Below are positions 43,353 to 52,437 of a stretch of 64,000 bases of DNA, piece after piece (position 1 is the first letter of the stretch; each line of letters begins with the position of its first letter). The stretch comes from Halobacillus litoralis. Lineage in GTDB: Bacteria; Bacillota; Bacilli; Bacillales; Halobacillaceae. The position numbers were made by a program, and so were the translations under genes. The notes beneath the pieces were generated by a model. That model saw only the letters and a program-made list of their open reading frames with translations. It had not been told where the DNA came from and ran no database searches. The stretch spans positions 767,138 through 831,137 of the forward strand of contig NZ_WMEW01000001.1 of assembly GCF_009856355.1 (NCBI RefSeq), in the 5' to 3' direction.

Positions 43353-44767
43353 GGCTGCACCTGCTTCTGCTTATTTACCACCGGCTTTACCAAACGACCA
43401 TAACCCTTATCCCCTGTGATCTCACCGTTTTGCATGACGATCGCCCCTCGTACGATGGTTTCCGTCGGCACGCCCTTTACAGCAAAGCCATCAAAGGCCG
43501 TTACCTTGCTTTTACTATGAAGGTTTTCTTTTTGGATGATCATCTCCTGATCGAGATCAACAATGGTGATATCTGCATCGGTCCCCGGCTGCAACGATCC
43601 CTTCTGTGGATATATTCCAAACATCCGGGCCGGCTCTTCCGCCATCAACCGTACAAAATCTGTAATAGAAATTTCTCCTTGGTTAACAGCATTCAGCATG
43701 AGAGAGGCCATTGATTCCACCCCGCACATGCCGGCCGGGATGGACCAGAGATCTCCCTCCTTTTCTTCTTCGGTGTGAGGCGCATGGTCAGAACAGACGT
43801 GCGAAATCGTCCCATCCTTAATTCCGGCCCAGATTCCCTCCTGATCCTGTTTATATTTGACCGGCGGATAAACTTTCATCTGTGGTCCGATTTCGGGATA
43901 GTCTTCGTTGGATAGAAATAAATAGTGGGGACAGGTTTCCACTGTAACCGGATACCCTTCCTCCTGAGCTCTTTTTACTGCTTTGACACCTGCTTCTGAG
44001 CTGACATGCAGCACATGGAAACGCACTCCTGACGCTTTAGCGAGCTCGATTCCAGTATTCACCGTAAGCAGCTCTGCCAGATCCGGCCGTCCAGCAATTA
44101 AATCCTCATAGGAACGCCCTCCCTTTTTCTCTACGAGTGACGTCATGGTTTGAATCAGGTCGTTGTTTTCTGCATGAACCGCAAAAATTTTACCGGTCTG
44201 AGCAACTTCCTGCATCATTTCGAATACATCACCATCGTTGAAAGGAGCGATGACGTTCTCCATTCCCGGCTTGTAGTTGTAGATCAACTGGTACGTTTCA
44301 CTATGAACAGCATAGCCCCAGAAAAATTTAAAGCCGATCACACCCTTTTCGTTCAATGCCTGGATTTGGTGGTTGTTCAAAGAACCAAGACAGATGCCCC
44401 AAAGGCCGAAGTCGACATAGGCCTTTGACTGAAGGTTTTGATGCTGGAGGTCGAAATGTTCCGGACCGTCAACCGGAGGTGTTGTGTTCGGCATTTCAAA
44501 AATAGAGGTGATGCCGCCCGCTGCGGCTGCGCGTGATGAATGAGCAAAATCTTCTTTATAGGTTGGACCCGGGTCACGGGAATGCACATGGGTATCGATA
44601 AGTCCCGGCAGGACATATTTTCCGGATGCATCAATAACCCTCGACGCCTCTTCCCCGTTGTCTTCTGAGGTGACCGCTCCTATTTTCCCATCCTTGATAT
44701 AGAGGGTGTGTTCGTTCACATAACCGCTGCTTACAACTTTCCCGTTTATAATCTTAAGATCCCACAT
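43349..44767 (-). CDS. Dihydroorotase/allantoinase-type cyclic amidohydrolase
   Basis: A 472-residue binuclear-metal amidohydrolase. Metal ligands are His60 and His62, the likely carbamylated Lys147 (GFKFFWGYA), His in FAVHAEN, His in HVLHVSS and Asp in CSDHAPH. Dihydroorotases bind the substrate carboxylate with the Arg of HxHxR and the Asn of MPNT. This protein has His60-Val-His62-Ser-Arg64 and Met92-Pro-Asn94-Thr, whereas allantoinases usually have HVHFND...DMPLN and dihydropyrimidinases HTHLD. I therefore favour dihydroorotate as substrate. The ATG at 44767 has GGAGGG upstream. It is 13 nt from the PyrD-like gene. Confidence 0.85.
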   Translation of the reverse strand: MWDLKIINGKVVSSGYVNEHTLYIKDGKIGAVTSEDNGEEASRVIDASGKYVLPGLIDTHVHSRDPGPTYKEDFAHSSRAAAAGGITSIFEMPNTTPPVDGPEHFDLQHQNLQSKAYVDFGLWGICLGSLNNHQIQALNEKGVIGFKFFWGYAVHSETYQLIYNYKPGMENVIAPFNDGDVFEMMQEVAQTGKIFAVHAENNDLIQTMTSLVEKKGGRSYEDLIAGRPDLAELLTVNTGIELAKASGVRFHVLHVSSEAGVKAVKRAQEEGYPVTVETCPHYLFLSNEDYPEIGPQMKVYPPVKYKQDQEGIWAGIKDGTISHVCSDHAPHTEEEKEGDLWSIPAGMCGVESMASLMLNAVNQGEISITDFVRLMAEEPARMFGIYPQKGSLQPGTDADITIVDLDQEMIIQKENLHSKSKVTAFDGFAVKGVPTETIVRGAIVMQNGEITGDKGYGRLVKPVVNKQKQVQP

Positions 44768-44780
44768 CCTGCACCCTCCT

Positions 44781-45695
44781 TCATATTTGGATGGATCCAA
44801 TCAATTCCTTAATATCATCTACGTTGTGCTTGTCCATATAATCATCAATCTCTCTTTGTATATCGGTTAACGCGGTTGGCTGAATAAAGCTCGCCGTCCC
44901 CACTTGAACAGCTGTTGCTCCGGCTATCATCATCTCGATGGCGTCCTCCCCCGTCATGATTCCCCCACAGCCAATGATCGGCAGGGAGGTCACTTGGGCG
45001 ACTTGATAAATCATCCGCACAATCATCGGTTTTACAGCAGGCCCCGAAAGCCCTCCCATCACGTTGCCGATTCTCGGTTTCCTTGTCTCTACGTCGATAG
45101 ACATTGCCAGCAGTGTATTGGCAACATTCAAGCCGTCTACCCCTCCAGCTTCTGCTGCCAACGCAATGTCCTGGATATTCGTTACGTTCGGGGTCAGTTT
45201 TGCGATTAACGGCTTGCTGGTCACCTTCCGAACTTCCGCTGTCAACGAACGCGTAACCGCCGCATCCATTCCGAAAGCCATTCCGTTCCCTTTAAGGTTC
45301 GGACAGGAAATATTCAACTCCAGCGCCGCTACGCTTGAATGGTTCCCCAAAATGGAAGCCATTTCTGCAAACTCTTCAATAGATTCCGCAGAAATGCTGG
45401 CTATCAGGGGAGAATCATATTTTTCAAAAGAAGGGATGGTGTGCTTCAAGTAATAGTCCAGCCCTTTACTCTGGATGCCGATGGAATTGATCATTCCCGC
45501 TTCTGTTTCACAGACTCTTGGTTTGGCGTTGCCCGGCTGCGGGTCTTTAGTAATACTTTTCGGTACAATCGCTCCCAGTTGATTAAAATCAACCACCTGC
45601 TCCATCTCCGAGCCAAATGCTCCTGAAGCCGGCATGACCGGGCTTTTCAGTGTTAAAGACCCTATGTTTACTTCGGTGCTTTTCATCTGGATCAT
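44781..45695 (-). CDS. pyrD: Dihydroorotate dehydrogenase, class 1B catalytic subunit-like (PyrD)
   Basis: A 304-residue FMN TIM-barrel protein. The active-site base is Cys131 in ELNISCPN, as in class 1 enzymes. Orotate-contacting Asn70 (MINSIG), Asn128, Asn133 and the Asn of VANTLL are conserved. The Asn expected in the LQNPG loop is Ser76 here (IQSKG). The start overlaps the stop of the PyrK-like gene by 4 nt. Class 1B enzymes are PyrD2PyrK2 heterotetramers that exchange electrons with NAD+, so they can run in the orotate-reducing direction. No other pyr biosynthesis genes are present here. Confidence 0.88.
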   Translation of the reverse strand: MIQMKSTEVNIGSLTLKSPVMPASGAFGSEMEQVVDFNQLGAIVPKSITKDPQPGNAKPRVCETEAGMINSIGIQSKGLDYYLKHTIPSFEKYDSPLIASISAESIEEFAEMASILGNHSSVAALELNISCPNLKGNGMAFGMDAAVTRSLTAEVRKVTSKPLIAKLTPNVTNIQDIALAAEAGGVDGLNVANTLLAMSIDVETRKPRIGNVMGGLSGPAVKPMIVRMIYQVAQVTSLPIIGCGGIMTGEDAIEMMIAGATAVQVGTASFIQPTALTDIQREIDDYMDKHNVDDIKELIGSIQI

Positions 45696-46474
45696 TCCAT
45701 CACCACCTTTTCAAGAGGAAAGACCGGCCCTTCCATACAGACACGAACGGATTTCTTTTCCCGGCCCTCCTGTATATCACAGACACAGGCGAAACACGCG
45801 CCCATAGCGCAGCCCATATGCTCTTCCAATGCAATCTCCCCAGGGATCTGATGGTCAAAAGCAATGGATTGAGCGAGTTTGGATAGTCTTCGTGATCCAC
45901 ACGTATAGAGGCTGTCTATTTTATAGAAGGGAAGGATATCCTCTTGGATGAGCTGCTTCACATGACTGACATCACTTGTTCCGCCTTCATCGGTCACTTT
46001 ATAAACTGTGGCTCCGAATTCTTCCAAGTATTCGGCAGCCAGAAGATCTTCCTCTGTCCGGGCGGATAATACAGCCACGCAGTGGGCTTTCTGCTGGAAG
46101 GCAGCCTGAGCTACCGCTGCAAGGGTGGCTATGCCTACACCTCTGGCGATGAGAAGGACCGTTTCTGCTTGTTTATAAAGTTCGAACCCTTTTCCAACCG
46201 GCCCCATCATATCAAGGGTGTCTCCCTTTCGAATCCTTGTCATCGCCGTTGTTCCCTTACCTTTGACGACATAGAGAAACTCCAGTGTGTGTTCATGAAT
46301 TTGATAGATGCTCAACGGACGTCTGAGGAAAGGACTGTACGTACCGGCACAGCGGATATGGAAAAACTGTCCGGGGTCCGGCTTAAACGGCAGGGCTGAC
46401 GAATCTACCGTCATGTGCCAGTATCGTTCGCTCACTTGTATATTGGAAAGGACGGGTGCATGGTATTGTTTCAT
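45692..46474 (-). CDS. pyrK: Dihydroorotate dehydrogenase electron-transfer subunit-like (PyrK)
   Basis: A 260-residue flavoprotein of the ferredoxin-NADP reductase type. The FAD-binding motif is RRPLSIYQI (51-59), the NAD-binding start is VLLIARGVGIATL (106-118), and a [2Fe-2S] site uses Cys222, Cys227, Cys230 and Cys246 (GCAMGACFACVC). It links NAD(H) to the PyrD-like subunit. Overlaps of 4 nt on both sides show tight co-expression with the carbamoylase and PyrD genes. Confidence 0.9.
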   Translation of the reverse strand: MKQYHAPVLSNIQVSERYWHMTVDSSALPFKPDPGQFFHIRCAGTYSPFLRRPLSIYQIHEHTLEFLYVVKGKGTTAMTRIRKGDTLDMMGPVGKGFELYKQAETVLLIARGVGIATLAAVAQAAFQQKAHCVAVLSARTEEDLLAAEYLEEFGATVYKVTDEGGTSDVSHVKQLIQEDILPFYKIDSLYTCGSRRLSKLAQSIAFDHQIPGEIALEEHMGCAMGACFACVCDIQEGREKKSVRVCMEGPVFPLEKVVME

Positions 46475-47724
46475 CCGCTCATTTTCACCTCTTTTGCGCC
46501 GGCAAGCTTCATGACGGCTTGTTCCAGGACATCCACCCCTGTCACGAAGTCTTCTGCGGCTGTATATTCATCTGGGTTATGACTGATCCCTTTGTAGGAA
46601 GGGACAAAAAGCAAGCCGGTGGGGCAGATGGAAGCCATGTTCATCGCGTCATGACCCGCTCCACTCGGGAGGAACAGCGGATCAACACTTACCTCTCTGC
46701 ACGACGCCGCCAGTAATTGCTGAACGTTTTCATCTAAAAGGATCGGTTGTTCATCCCTAAGCAAATCGAAGGAAACTTCCACGTCTTTCTCTGTCTGCAG
46801 CTGGCGGCTTTTCTTCTTCACCGCCTTGATGATCCGCTGCTTTGATGAAACATCGAGCCCCCGGATGTCGACATTGAATTCCACTCGGCCCGGAATGGTG
46901 TTCATAGCTCCAGGAAAAACATGAAAGACCCCGACGGTCGCTACCGTTTGGTACTTTTTCTCCTGATCAGCGGCCTCTTCAATATCCAGAACAAGGCGGG
47001 AAGCGGAAGTTAACGCATCTCTGCGGATATCCATAGGGGTTGTACCGGAGTGGGCGGCTTCCCCTTCCACTGTCACTTTCAGCCGTGTAGGAGCTGCAAT
47101 ACCTGTAGCAATGGCGACTTTTCTTCCCTTCCGTTCCAGTTCGCGGCCCTGCTCAATGTGAAGTTCAATAAATGCATGGAACGCGCTTTTCTCACGGACG
47201 GCCTGACCCAGAGTGGATGAAGGGAATCCTGCGGTGTTCATAGCTGTTTCCAAACTGATGCCGTCCTTATCTTTGAATTGTTTCGTATCCTGTGCCTTCA
47301 GTAATCCTGTCATTGCTTTACTGCCGATTGTCGCCAGACCAAAACGGGAAGATTCCTCTCCGGCAAACGCAATAAGCTCGATGGGGTAATCCGTCATCAC
47401 CTTTTTTTCATTCAAACGGTGAATAAGCTCAATTCCTGCGGCCACCCCGCCGGCACCGTCATATTTTCCACCGGAGTAGACGGTATCCAAGTGCGAACCA
47501 ACAGCTACAGCAGGGGCTTCTTTCATCCGCCCTTCCCTTCGCGCAATGACATTTCCTGCCTCATCTGTTCTTACCTGTAGATTTTCTTTGACGCAAAATT
47601 CTGAAAAAACAGCGTGCACCCGGCTCTCTTCTTCTGTATAAGCCAGGCGCTGCATTCCATCTGTGGTCGCTCCTATCGAATTAAAAGCGTCCAAGGTCGT
47701 CTGAATCCTGCTTTTCGAATCCAT
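46471..47724 (-). CDS. M20-family N-carbamoyl-amino acid / allantoate amidohydrolase
   Basis: A 417-residue zinc hydrolase of the hydantoinase/carbamoylase type. Metal-binding blocks are GSHLDTV (His78), GKYDGAGGV (Asp89), AGEESSRFG and ELHIEQG (His189); the dimer-contributed substrate block is NTIPGRVEFNVDIR. These enzymes cut N-carbamoyl or ureido groups to free amino acid, CO2 and ammonia. In this operon the natural product of the upstream step would be N-carbamoyl-aspartate (ureidosuccinate). The ATG at 47724 has AAAAGG 9 nt upstream. The reading from 47835 is unlikely. Confidence 0.88.
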   Translation of the reverse strand: MDSKSRIQTTLDAFNSIGATTDGMQRLAYTEEESRVHAVFSEFCVKENLQVRTDEAGNVIARREGRMKEAPAVAVGSHLDTVYSGGKYDGAGGVAAGIELIHRLNEKKVMTDYPIELIAFAGEESSRFGLATIGSKAMTGLLKAQDTKQFKDKDGISLETAMNTAGFPSSTLGQAVREKSAFHAFIELHIEQGRELERKGRKVAIATGIAAPTRLKVTVEGEAAHSGTTPMDIRRDALTSASRLVLDIEEAADQEKKYQTVATVGVFHVFPGAMNTIPGRVEFNVDIRGLDVSSKQRIIKAVKKKSRQLQTEKDVEVSFDLLRDEQPILLDENVQQLLAASCREVSVDPLFLPSGAGHDAMNMASICPTGLLFVPSYKGISHNPDEYTAAEDFVTGVDVLEQAVMKLAGAKEVKMSG

Positions 47725-47815
47725 CTGCCTCATCCTTTTTATATATCTTTCTTTCATTGTCCCAAAAGGTGAGGTTGATATCTTTATCGATAAAGACATA
47801 AAGGGATGTGTTTTT

Positions 47816-49426
47816 TTATCTAAATCGATAATCATTTTTGGTGAAGTTGTGAATTTTCAACCCAATATGCAGATTCAATTTATCTTCTGAGTTCTTCACA
47901 TTTAAATTAGTGATCATGTTGATCCTCTGAAGGCGATATTTGAGCGTGTTGATATGTATAAATAAAGCCTCTGCCGTTTTCGATAACGATTCATTGTGGT
48001 CAAAATAAGTGGTCAGGGAATGCACGAGTTCCAGGTCATGCGTTTTGTCGTATTCTATTAAACCGCCGATAGATTCCTTGTAAAACTTACTGACTTCCGT
48101 TACGTTATCAATTTCTGAAAGCAGCCGGTAAAAACCCAGCTCTTCGTAGTAAATTATCGGCTTATTCTGATAGAGGTTGCGCCCGAGCATGACAGCCTGC
48201 CGGGCTTGTTCATACCCATCCCTGATTTCACCAATATCCGAGGCGGCGCGGCTCACTCCTATATATACCTCCCCAGCTGAGCCATTCTGCATCTCAGCTA
48301 AAATATCGTTCATATCCGCCTCAATTCTTTCTGTTTTTTTGCCGGCGGAAGGGTAAAGGAGGTAAAGGCCGTTCTGAACCGCTCCGATAATGATGTCATC
48401 ATCAATCCGGGCGCACACCCGCTCCAACTGATTCATGATTTCTGAAACATACGTCATGCCTTTTTCCCTTCTGGTGAACTCGATGGTTGTAAAAATATAC
48501 TGTTTATCCACATCAAATCCGTACATGATGCCTTTTTCGTGCATGGCCGCTTCATATTGGATTTTAGAGAACAATAAGTCTTTGAAGAAATGACTCTTGT
48601 ATTGCTGTTCCAGTTCATAGGCAGCCTTCTTCCTCATGAATTCCAAGGAAAGAATCGTATTCGCCCGTTCCAGAATAGCTAAGTCCATTTCCAAAAATTC
48701 CGAGGCTACGCCGATACTCGTAATCGCGCCGACCACCTGCCCCTCAATGATAATCGGAGCCGTCAGGCATTCCTGCTCCACTTTACGCCTCTCGTTCCAC
48801 CTCAGCATTTTAACCGGGCGCTGGACGATAGCCAGTTCCTCTTTCTGACTGCTCGTCATCCCCTGCAAGCCGTTATCGACAGAAGGAATCTTAAGGTATG
48901 GGACGAAGCTGTCGATTCTGATTTCATGCTTCATCAGATTGGCGAGCGTTTCCGCCATCTGGCTGATTCCTCCCTTGCTGTTTTTAATCTCGTCCAGGAG
49001 GCGGTAAGCAAGCTCCAGATCTTCACGGATGACCACCTTTTCATCAAAAATGACATTCATGACAGGCGAAAGAATATCAAGATAACTGACATGCTCCGGA
49101 ATTCTCAACACAGGGAAATCGTACTTCTCCGCCTCATCTAAAATCACCTGGGGAATATCATCAATAAACCGCTGCGGCTTGATCGCCAAAGCGGAGGTCC
49201 CTTTCTCATGAAGCTCTCTTACTAATTGGTGCATGGCTTCTTCATCCCCTTTGATAGGGTATAGGCTTGTCAGCATCAATTCCTTTCCTTTCAGCCACTG
49301 GACAATATCAGGAACCTCCATAATAGTTACATAGTCAAGCAGACGGTCGAGCCCTCCTTCCCCGGCCGCGACCGTACACTGTTTCAATCCTCCGATTTTT
49401 AACGCCTGTCTTATCGTGATTGCCAT
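47816..49426 (-). CDS. PucR-family transcriptional regulator
   Basis: A 536-residue regulator. Residues 1-125 form the PucR N-terminal domain (TIRQALKIGGL, DIVQWLKGKELMLTSLYPI), then a GAF-like region, a GGDEF-like middle and a C-terminal helix-turn-helix (ESLSKTAEALFIHINTLKYRLQRI). PucR of B. subtilis activates purine (allantoin) catabolism, and relatives control other nitrogen-compound pathways. It is encoded inside the operon, 11 nt after dctM, so it is probably the pathway-specific regulator. Confidence 0.93.
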   Translation of the reverse strand: MAITIRQALKIGGLKQCTVAAGEGGLDRLLDYVTIMEVPDIVQWLKGKELMLTSLYPIKGDEEAMHQLVRELHEKGTSALAIKPQRFIDDIPQVILDEAEKYDFPVLRIPEHVSYLDILSPVMNVIFDEKVVIREDLELAYRLLDEIKNSKGGISQMAETLANLMKHEIRIDSFVPYLKIPSVDNGLQGMTSSQKEELAIVQRPVKMLRWNERRKVEQECLTAPIIIEGQVVGAITSIGVASEFLEMDLAILERANTILSLEFMRKKAAYELEQQYKSHFFKDLLFSKIQYEAAMHEKGIMYGFDVDKQYIFTTIEFTRREKGMTYVSEIMNQLERVCARIDDDIIIGAVQNGLYLLYPSAGKKTERIEADMNDILAEMQNGSAGEVYIGVSRAASDIGEIRDGYEQARQAVMLGRNLYQNKPIIYYEELGFYRLLSEIDNVTEVSKFYKESIGGLIEYDKTHDLELVHSLTTYFDHNESLSKTAEALFIHINTLKYRLQRINMITNLNVKNSEDKLNLHIGLKIHNFTKNDYRFR

Positions 49427-49437
49427 AAAAATCCCAC

Positions 49438-50721
49438 CTAATTTTGAATTAAATCAACAAGGAAAAGAGAACTCTGCGGTATATAGGTGATGATCAGAAG
49501 CGCTAGGACATTGACCGCGAAGAACCGCATCAATCCAGGCATCATTTCGACCATGTTCAACTTCGTGATTGTCTGCGTGACAAAGATATTGATGCCGAAC
49601 GGAGGTGTATACATACCGACAGCCAGGTTGGCAATCATGATCACACCCAGATGAACAGGGTCGACGCCCATGGATAGAGCCGCCGGGTAAATAAGCGGAG
49701 CTAATATCGTAATCGCCGCCACCCCTTCCATGAACATCCCTAAGATAAGCAGGACAACATTGATCAACAAAAGGAAAACAACGACGGAATCGATATTTTC
49801 TGCGATGTAACCAGCAATCTGCTGCGGCACACCTCCGCGTGTCAAAATCCATCCAAGCACTTGAGCCGCTGCCACGAGCACTAACACCTGTGCGGTTGTA
49901 ATTGCTGAATCCACCAGAGTCTGATAGAAACTCCTCCAGTTCATCTCTCTGTATATCACGACACTGACAAACAGCGCATAAACCGCGGATACCCCTGCGG
50001 CTTCTGTCGGAGTGAAGATTCCGGAGTAAATGCCCCCGAGTATGATGACAGGGATCAATAAAGCCCAGAAGGCCTTGACCGTAGCCGTCCAGAACTCCTT
50101 TCCGGACGCCCGTTTATCCTTAGGAAGATTGTTTTTCTTAGCATAATAGTAGATATAGAGAATAGAGGAAAGGCCGTAAATCAAGCCTGCCCCGATACCG
50201 GCAATGAATAGGCTTCCCACTGAAACCCCGGTTACTGACCCAAAAATGATGAGCGTAATACTGGGCGGGATAATCAGCGATACGGCGCCGGAAGAAGCCA
50301 GTAGTCCGGAGGCGAAGGATTTGTCATATTTCTTACGAAGCATTTCCGGATACATGATTTTACCGATCGCAATAACAGTGGCGGGACTGGATCCGGACAA
50401 AGCTCCAAAGAACATGCTGGATACCTGTGTGGTCATAGCGACCCCTCCGGTAATATGTCCGACGCAAGCCCGGGACCAGCGGAGAATCCGCTTGGATAAG
50501 CCGCCCACGTCCATAATGTTGGCTGCCAGTATAAAGAATGGAAGAGCCATGAGTGCAAATTGATCCAGGCCGCCGAACAGACGCTGGATTAAAATCATTG
50601 GCTGGATATCTGTCAGGAATATCACGGAAAGGAACGACGACAACCCCAAAGATACGAAAATCGGGGTGCTGGAGAACAAGAAAACCATCAATAAAATCAA
50701 TAATAAGCTAATCATGATCAA
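49438..50721 (-). CDS. dctM: TRAP transporter large permease (DctM)
   Basis: A 427-residue protein with about twelve helices. Typical DctM blocks are ALPFFILAANIMDVGGLSKRI, GALSGSSPATVIAIGKIMYPEM, FTPTEAAGVSAVYALFV and NLAVGMYTPPFGINIFV. It forms the sodium-driven transport core with DctQ. Gap to dctQ is 5 nt. Confidence 0.95.
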   Translation of the reverse strand: MIMISLLLILLMVFLFSSTPIFVSLGLSSFLSVIFLTDIQPMILIQRLFGGLDQFALMALPFFILAANIMDVGGLSKRILRWSRACVGHITGGVAMTTQVSSMFFGALSGSSPATVIAIGKIMYPEMLRKKYDKSFASGLLASSGAVSLIIPPSITLIIFGSVTGVSVGSLFIAGIGAGLIYGLSSILYIYYYAKKNNLPKDKRASGKEFWTATVKAFWALLIPVIILGGIYSGIFTPTEAAGVSAVYALFVSVVIYREMNWRSFYQTLVDSAITTAQVLVLVAAAQVLGWILTRGGVPQQIAGYIAENIDSVVVFLLLINVVLLILGMFMEGVAAITILAPLIYPAALSMGVDPVHLGVIMIANLAVGMYTPPFGINIFVTQTITKLNMVEMMPGLMRFFAVNVLALLIITYIPQSSLFLVDLIQN

Positions 50722-50726
50722 TGCCC

Positions 50727-51224
50727 CTATTCATGTATAATGTCGTTTGAAGCTGTCTCTTTGTATGGTCTGTCCTTTATGATGTCCACCACTCTCCCAA
50801 TCAAATGGAATAAGGAAAGCGCCGCCCCGACCGGGATGGCGAGGTAAACATAGTAGAGCGGAATCTGGAGAGAAGGAGTAATCTGTCCGGTCTGTCTTGT
50901 GAATGACACCAGTTCCATACTGAACCAAATTAAAAGCGCCATGAAGACGATAGAAGCGAAAGCGATAAAAAGCTCCAGGGTCTTTTTCGCCTTTCCCTTC
51001 AGCAGATCCAGAACGAAATCCACACCTACGTGCATCCCCCGCCTGAAACATACCGCAGCTCCGATAAACGTAATCCAAATCATGACATAACGGATAAATT
51101 CCTCCGCCCACGTGGTATTGGCAGAAAAGACGTAGCGAAGAATAATGTTCACAAACAACAGGATCGTCACGGACAACAGTCCAAAGGCAATAGCGGTCTC
51201 CTCTATCTTTTTCAATACTTTCAT
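50727..51224 (-). CDS. dctQ: TRAP transporter small permease (DctQ)
   Basis: A 165-residue protein with four helices and the family blocks RYVFSANTTWAEEFIRYVMIWITFIGAAVCFRRG and IPVGAALSLFHLIGR. It pairs with DctM. Confidence 0.94.
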   Translation of the reverse strand: MKVLKKIEETAIAFGLLSVTILLFVNIILRYVFSANTTWAEEFIRYVMIWITFIGAAVCFRRGMHVGVDFVLDLLKGKAKKTLELFIAFASIVFMALLIWFSMELVSFTRQTGQITPSLQIPLYYVYLAIPVGAALSLFHLIGRVVDIIKDRPYKETASNDIIHE

Positions 51225-51263
51225 ATGTACGGCCCCTTCCCGGTAAAGGTAAGAATATGGCGT

Positions 51264-51292
51264 TAAGGGGCTGCCCGTGAGGACAGCCCCTT
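51264..51292 (-). promoter_or_regulatory. Intercistronic hairpin between dctP and dctQ
   Basis: AAGGGGCTG/CAGCCCCTT stem without a T tract on the minus strand. Such hairpins after binding-protein genes stabilise the upstream mRNA or attenuate transcription, giving more DctP than membrane subunits. Confidence 0.6.
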
Positions 51293-51300
51293 ACAACCTC

Positions 51301-52359
51301 TTACTGATTGTTCACTTCATCAATCTTGTCATAGATTTTCTGCAGCAGTTCCTGCTGTTCAGGGGTGCTGTACTGCTCTTCATGGATCGGAAGAGAAGCT
51401 TCCTGGAATTTCTCTATTTCTTTATCCGTAAGCTCATAATAATTGACGTCCGAATCGATGATGTTCTGACGATACTCATCTTCTGTCTCAGCCAGCGTAT
51501 CTCTTGCAGCTGTCCGCCCCGCTTCCTCAGCCGCTGCAATTGTCTCCTGTACGGAGGACGGTAAATCATTGAACCAAGCCTGGTTGGTCAGAAGTACATA
51601 GGTCATCAATCCGTGATGGCTTTCAACAATGGTGTTCTGTACTTCATGGTAGTTGTTTAAGTAAATGGTTTGAAGCGGATTTTCCTGACCATCCACCACT
51701 CCCTGCTGAAGCGCGTTGTACAGTTCAGCATATGGAACCGGAATCGGATTTCCACCCCATCCTTCATATTGAGCAAGGAGAATCGGGGATTCCATCGTTC
51801 TCATCGCCACCCCGTCAAAGTCGGAAGGCTGGTGGATTTCCACGTCATTCGTTGTGAATAGTTTGTAGCCGCCGGGCCAGAAGCCAAGCCCTTCGAATCC
51901 TCCTTGATTCAACGTTCCAAGCAGTTCGTCTCCTACTTCACTATCCAGAACCTCATACATTTTCTCTGTTTCTGTAGGGAAGAGGTAAGGAAGGTCAACG
52001 GCTTTAATGTCATCCACGAAAGGAGACACGACCGCTGTCGGCTGCATCGTGATATCAATTTCACCGATCTGCGTCCCTTCCACCTGCTCACGCAGACTGC
52101 CAAGCTGCAGCGCAGGATAGAGATCCACGGTCACCCTGCCATCTGTTTCTTCTTCCACTACTTCTTTAAACTTCTCCGCACCCTTATGTTCGGGGCTGTC
52201 TACCGGCTGGTTATGACTGAAAGTAATCGTAATCGGATCATAACTATCTTCCTCTGCTCCGCTTGCTTCCTGTGTTTCCCCATCACCACTGCAGGCTGCC
52301 ATAAACAAGAGTACCAATACAGAAAAAATCAACGCCGCCACATTATTCTTCTTAAACAC
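51301..52359 (-). CDS. dctP: TRAP transporter solute-binding lipoprotein (DctP)
   Basis: A 352-residue lipoprotein with lipobox FMAAC (Cys23). The DctP fold is shown by FSHNQPVDSPEHKGAEKFKE, MRTMESPILLAQYEGWGGNPIPVPYAELYNALQQGVVDGQENP. The Arg of MRTMESP is the conserved residue that ion-pairs with the substrate carboxylate in TRAP binding proteins. A carboxylated ligand such as orotate would fit; that is inference. First gene of the operon. Confidence 0.93.
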   Translation of the reverse strand: MFKKNNVAALIFSVLVLLFMAACSGDGETQEASGAEEDSYDPITITFSHNQPVDSPEHKGAEKFKEVVEEETDGRVTVDLYPALQLGSLREQVEGTQIGEIDITMQPTAVVSPFVDDIKAVDLPYLFPTETEKMYEVLDSEVGDELLGTLNQGGFEGLGFWPGGYKLFTTNDVEIHQPSDFDGVAMRTMESPILLAQYEGWGGNPIPVPYAELYNALQQGVVDGQENPLQTIYLNNYHEVQNTIVESHHGLMTYVLLTNQAWFNDLPSSVQETIAAAEEAGRTAARDTLAETEDEYRQNIIDSDVNYYELTDKEIEKFQEASLPIHEEQYSTPEQQELLQKIYDKIDEVNNQ

Positions 52360-52418
52360 TCAGCATTCGCCCCTTTTTCTTCAATTCAATTGCTTAATGT
52401 CCATTTTATAAAAATATT

Positions 52419-52437
52419 CAGACATTTTCTTTGTCTG
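52419..52437. promoter_or_regulatory. Inverted repeat, candidate operator of the TRAP operon
   Basis: CAGACA-N7-TGTCTG, 60-78 bp upstream of the dctP start. Position and symmetry fit a regulator site, possibly for the PucR-type protein. Inference only. Confidence 0.4.
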
